Below are positions 5,533 to 6,423 of a DNA stretch of 6,423 bases, piece by piece. The DNA is from Bacteroidota bacterium (GTDB lineage: Bacteria; Bacteroidota; Kryptoniia; Kryptoniales; JAKASW01). Within the stretch, counting starts at the first letter, position 1; each line of letters opens with the position of its first letter. The stretch lies in the NCBI GenBank assembly GCA_021796055.1, contig JAJYOS010000399.1, forward strand, positions 1-6,423, given 5' to 3'. The notes below the pieces were generated by a model. It made no database searches. It was not told where the DNA came from and saw only the letters and a program-made list of their open reading frames with translations. A program made the translations under genes and the position numbers.

Positions 5533-6423
5533 CGTCGGTATCTGGATCGGACTGGAGAATCTCGTTTTGATCAGGAGTTCGCGGAATTAGGTGAATCTGG
5601 CAGAGATTCCATTCTCTCTCACATAGGCAATACACCGCTTGTCCGCATCAGGAGAGTCACAGAAGGAATCGATAGAGTCGCGGTTTTCGCGAAGGCTGAA
5701 TGGTTCAATCCCGGAGGTTCCGTCAAGGATAGGGCCGCATTTGCCATGATCCGTGAGGCGGAACTGTCCGGCGCGCTCACCAGGGACAAAACAATAATCG
5801 ACGCGACGAGCGGGAATACCGGTATTGCTTACGCCATGATAGGAAGCGCGCTTGGCTATCGTGTTGTTCTTGCTCTCCCTTCCAACGCGAGCACGGAAAG
5901 AAAGGCGGCGCTTCGCGCATACGGTGCGGAAGTAATCCTGACGGATCCACTTAGTGGTACAGATGGGGCCCAGCAACGCGTAAAGAAGATAGTCGCTGCG
6001 GAGCCCAGTAAATATTTCTATCCGGATCAATATAGCAATCCGGCCAACTGGCTTGCGCATTACAGGACGACAGGGCCCGAAATATGGGAGCAATCGGAAC
6101 ACAGCATCACGCACTTCGTGGCGGGGCTTGGGACGACCGGGACATTCATCGGTACATCGCGCCGATTAAAGGAGTTCAACCCTGACATACGCTGCGTGTC
6201 GTTTCAGCCCGACTCGCCTCTACACGGCCTGGAAGGTTTGAAACATCTCGGCACTTCTATAGTGCCGGGTATCTATGACGAATCTGTCGCGGACGAGGAG
6301 CTCACTATCTCCACGGAAGATGCCTATGAGATGGCCAGAAGGCTGGCCCGCGAAGAAGGGCTGTTCGTCGGTATATCGAGCTTAGCCCTGCCAATGGCCT
6401 GCGTCGAGTGGAGAATTTGCCGC
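5530..6423 (+). CDS. cysM: PLP-dependent cysteine synthase, CysM/CysK type (3' end outside window)
   Basis: The visible 298 residues form a fold-type II PLP enzyme that makes L-cysteine from an activated serine and sulfide or a sulfur carrier. Seen in order: HIGNTPLVRI (31-40); NPGGSVKDRAA (60-70) with PLP-binding Lys66; TSGNTGIA (93-100), the substrate loop; QYSNPANWLAHY (167-178); and HFVAGLGTTGTFIGTSRRL (195-213), the phosphate-binding glycine loop. HGLEGLKHL (232-240) and PGIYDE (246-251) also fit. The GLGTTGT form resembles CysM enzymes, including M. tuberculosis O-phosphoserine sulfhydrylase, more than the GTGGT loop of classical CysK, so the donor could be O-phosphoserine and a thiocarboxylated carrier; this is inference. 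The last about 15 residues are odd: GISSGA is expected but GISSLALPMACVEW is read, and another frame looks more family-like from 6387. Start ATG 5530 is set by a strong ribosome binding site. Confidence 0.87.
   Translation, partial: MRRYLDRTGESRFDQEFAELGESGRDSILSHIGNTPLVRIRRVTEGIDRVAVFAKAEWFNPGGSVKDRAAFAMIREAELSGALTRDKTIIDATSGNTGIAYAMIGSALGYRVVLALPSNASTERKAALRAYGAEVILTDPLSGTDGAQQRVKKIVAAEPSKYFYPDQYSNPANWLAHYRTTGPEIWEQSEHSITHFVAGLGTTGTFIGTSRRLKEFNPDIRCVSFQPDSPLHGLEGLKHLGTSIVPGIYDESVADEELTISTEDAYEMARRLAREEGLFVGISSLALPMACVEWRICR

Noticed and set aside
5587..6114. 175-aa minus-strand reading frame opposite the cysteine synthase
   Set aside because: The + strand carries unmistakable PLP-enzyme motifs over the same region; this is an antisense shadow.
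1..6423. tRNA/rRNA genes, CRISPR arrays, insertion sequences, attachment sites
   Set aside because: No tRNA-like clover, direct-repeat arrays, transposase motifs or terminal inverted repeats were seen on either strand.

Overview
The window shows the 3' end of an unrelated carbohydrate-active gene, then a compact assimilatory sulfur operon on the + strand that runs off the right edge. Base composition is moderate (about 50% GC by eye). The promoter ahead of the operon fits the Bacteroidota-type pattern (TTG, about 20 nt, TAnnTTT). Together with a ferredoxin-type sulfite reductase and a GH38 enzyme, this points weakly to a member of the Bacteroidota/Ignavibacteria (FCB) group. No rRNA or other taxonomic marker is present, so this is only a suggestion.

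Layout: (1) 2-1117 is the C-terminal part of a GH38 alpha-mannosidase-like protein. (2) 1118-1394 is a 277-nt regulatory gap. It holds a 9-bp inverted repeat, a promoter, a 34-codon ORF with five cysteine codons in seven (CACCCSC), a long-range RNA pairing and a strong intrinsic terminator ending just before the next start codon. (3) 1395-3230 is a siroheme/[4Fe-4S] sulfite reductase. (4) 3227-3796 is a 189-aa protein resembling an isolated N-terminal PUA-like domain of ATP sulfurylase. (5) 3793-5259 is a CysG-type siroheme synthase (Met8-like domain plus uroporphyrinogen-III methyltransferase). (6) 5237-5527 is a 96-aa protein with two putative zinc-binding clusters. (7) 5530-6423 is a CysM/CysK-type cysteine synthase, cut by the window end.

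The five operon genes overlap by 4 or 23 nt or lie 2 nt apart, so they are almost certainly one transcript. The logic is coherent: CysG makes siroheme, sulfite reductase uses it to make sulfide, and the cysteine synthase fixes sulfide (or a sulfide carrier) into cysteine.

The most interesting element is the leader. It has every part of a classical ribosome-mediated attenuator tuned to cysteine: a poly-Cys leader peptide, a protector helix made from the Cys-codon region, an antiterminator, and a terminator whose 5' arm the antiterminator captures. The predicted transcript start lies only a few nucleotides before the leader ATG, so the leader ORF may be nearly leaderless. Two unfamiliar small proteins inside the operon are secondary points of interest.
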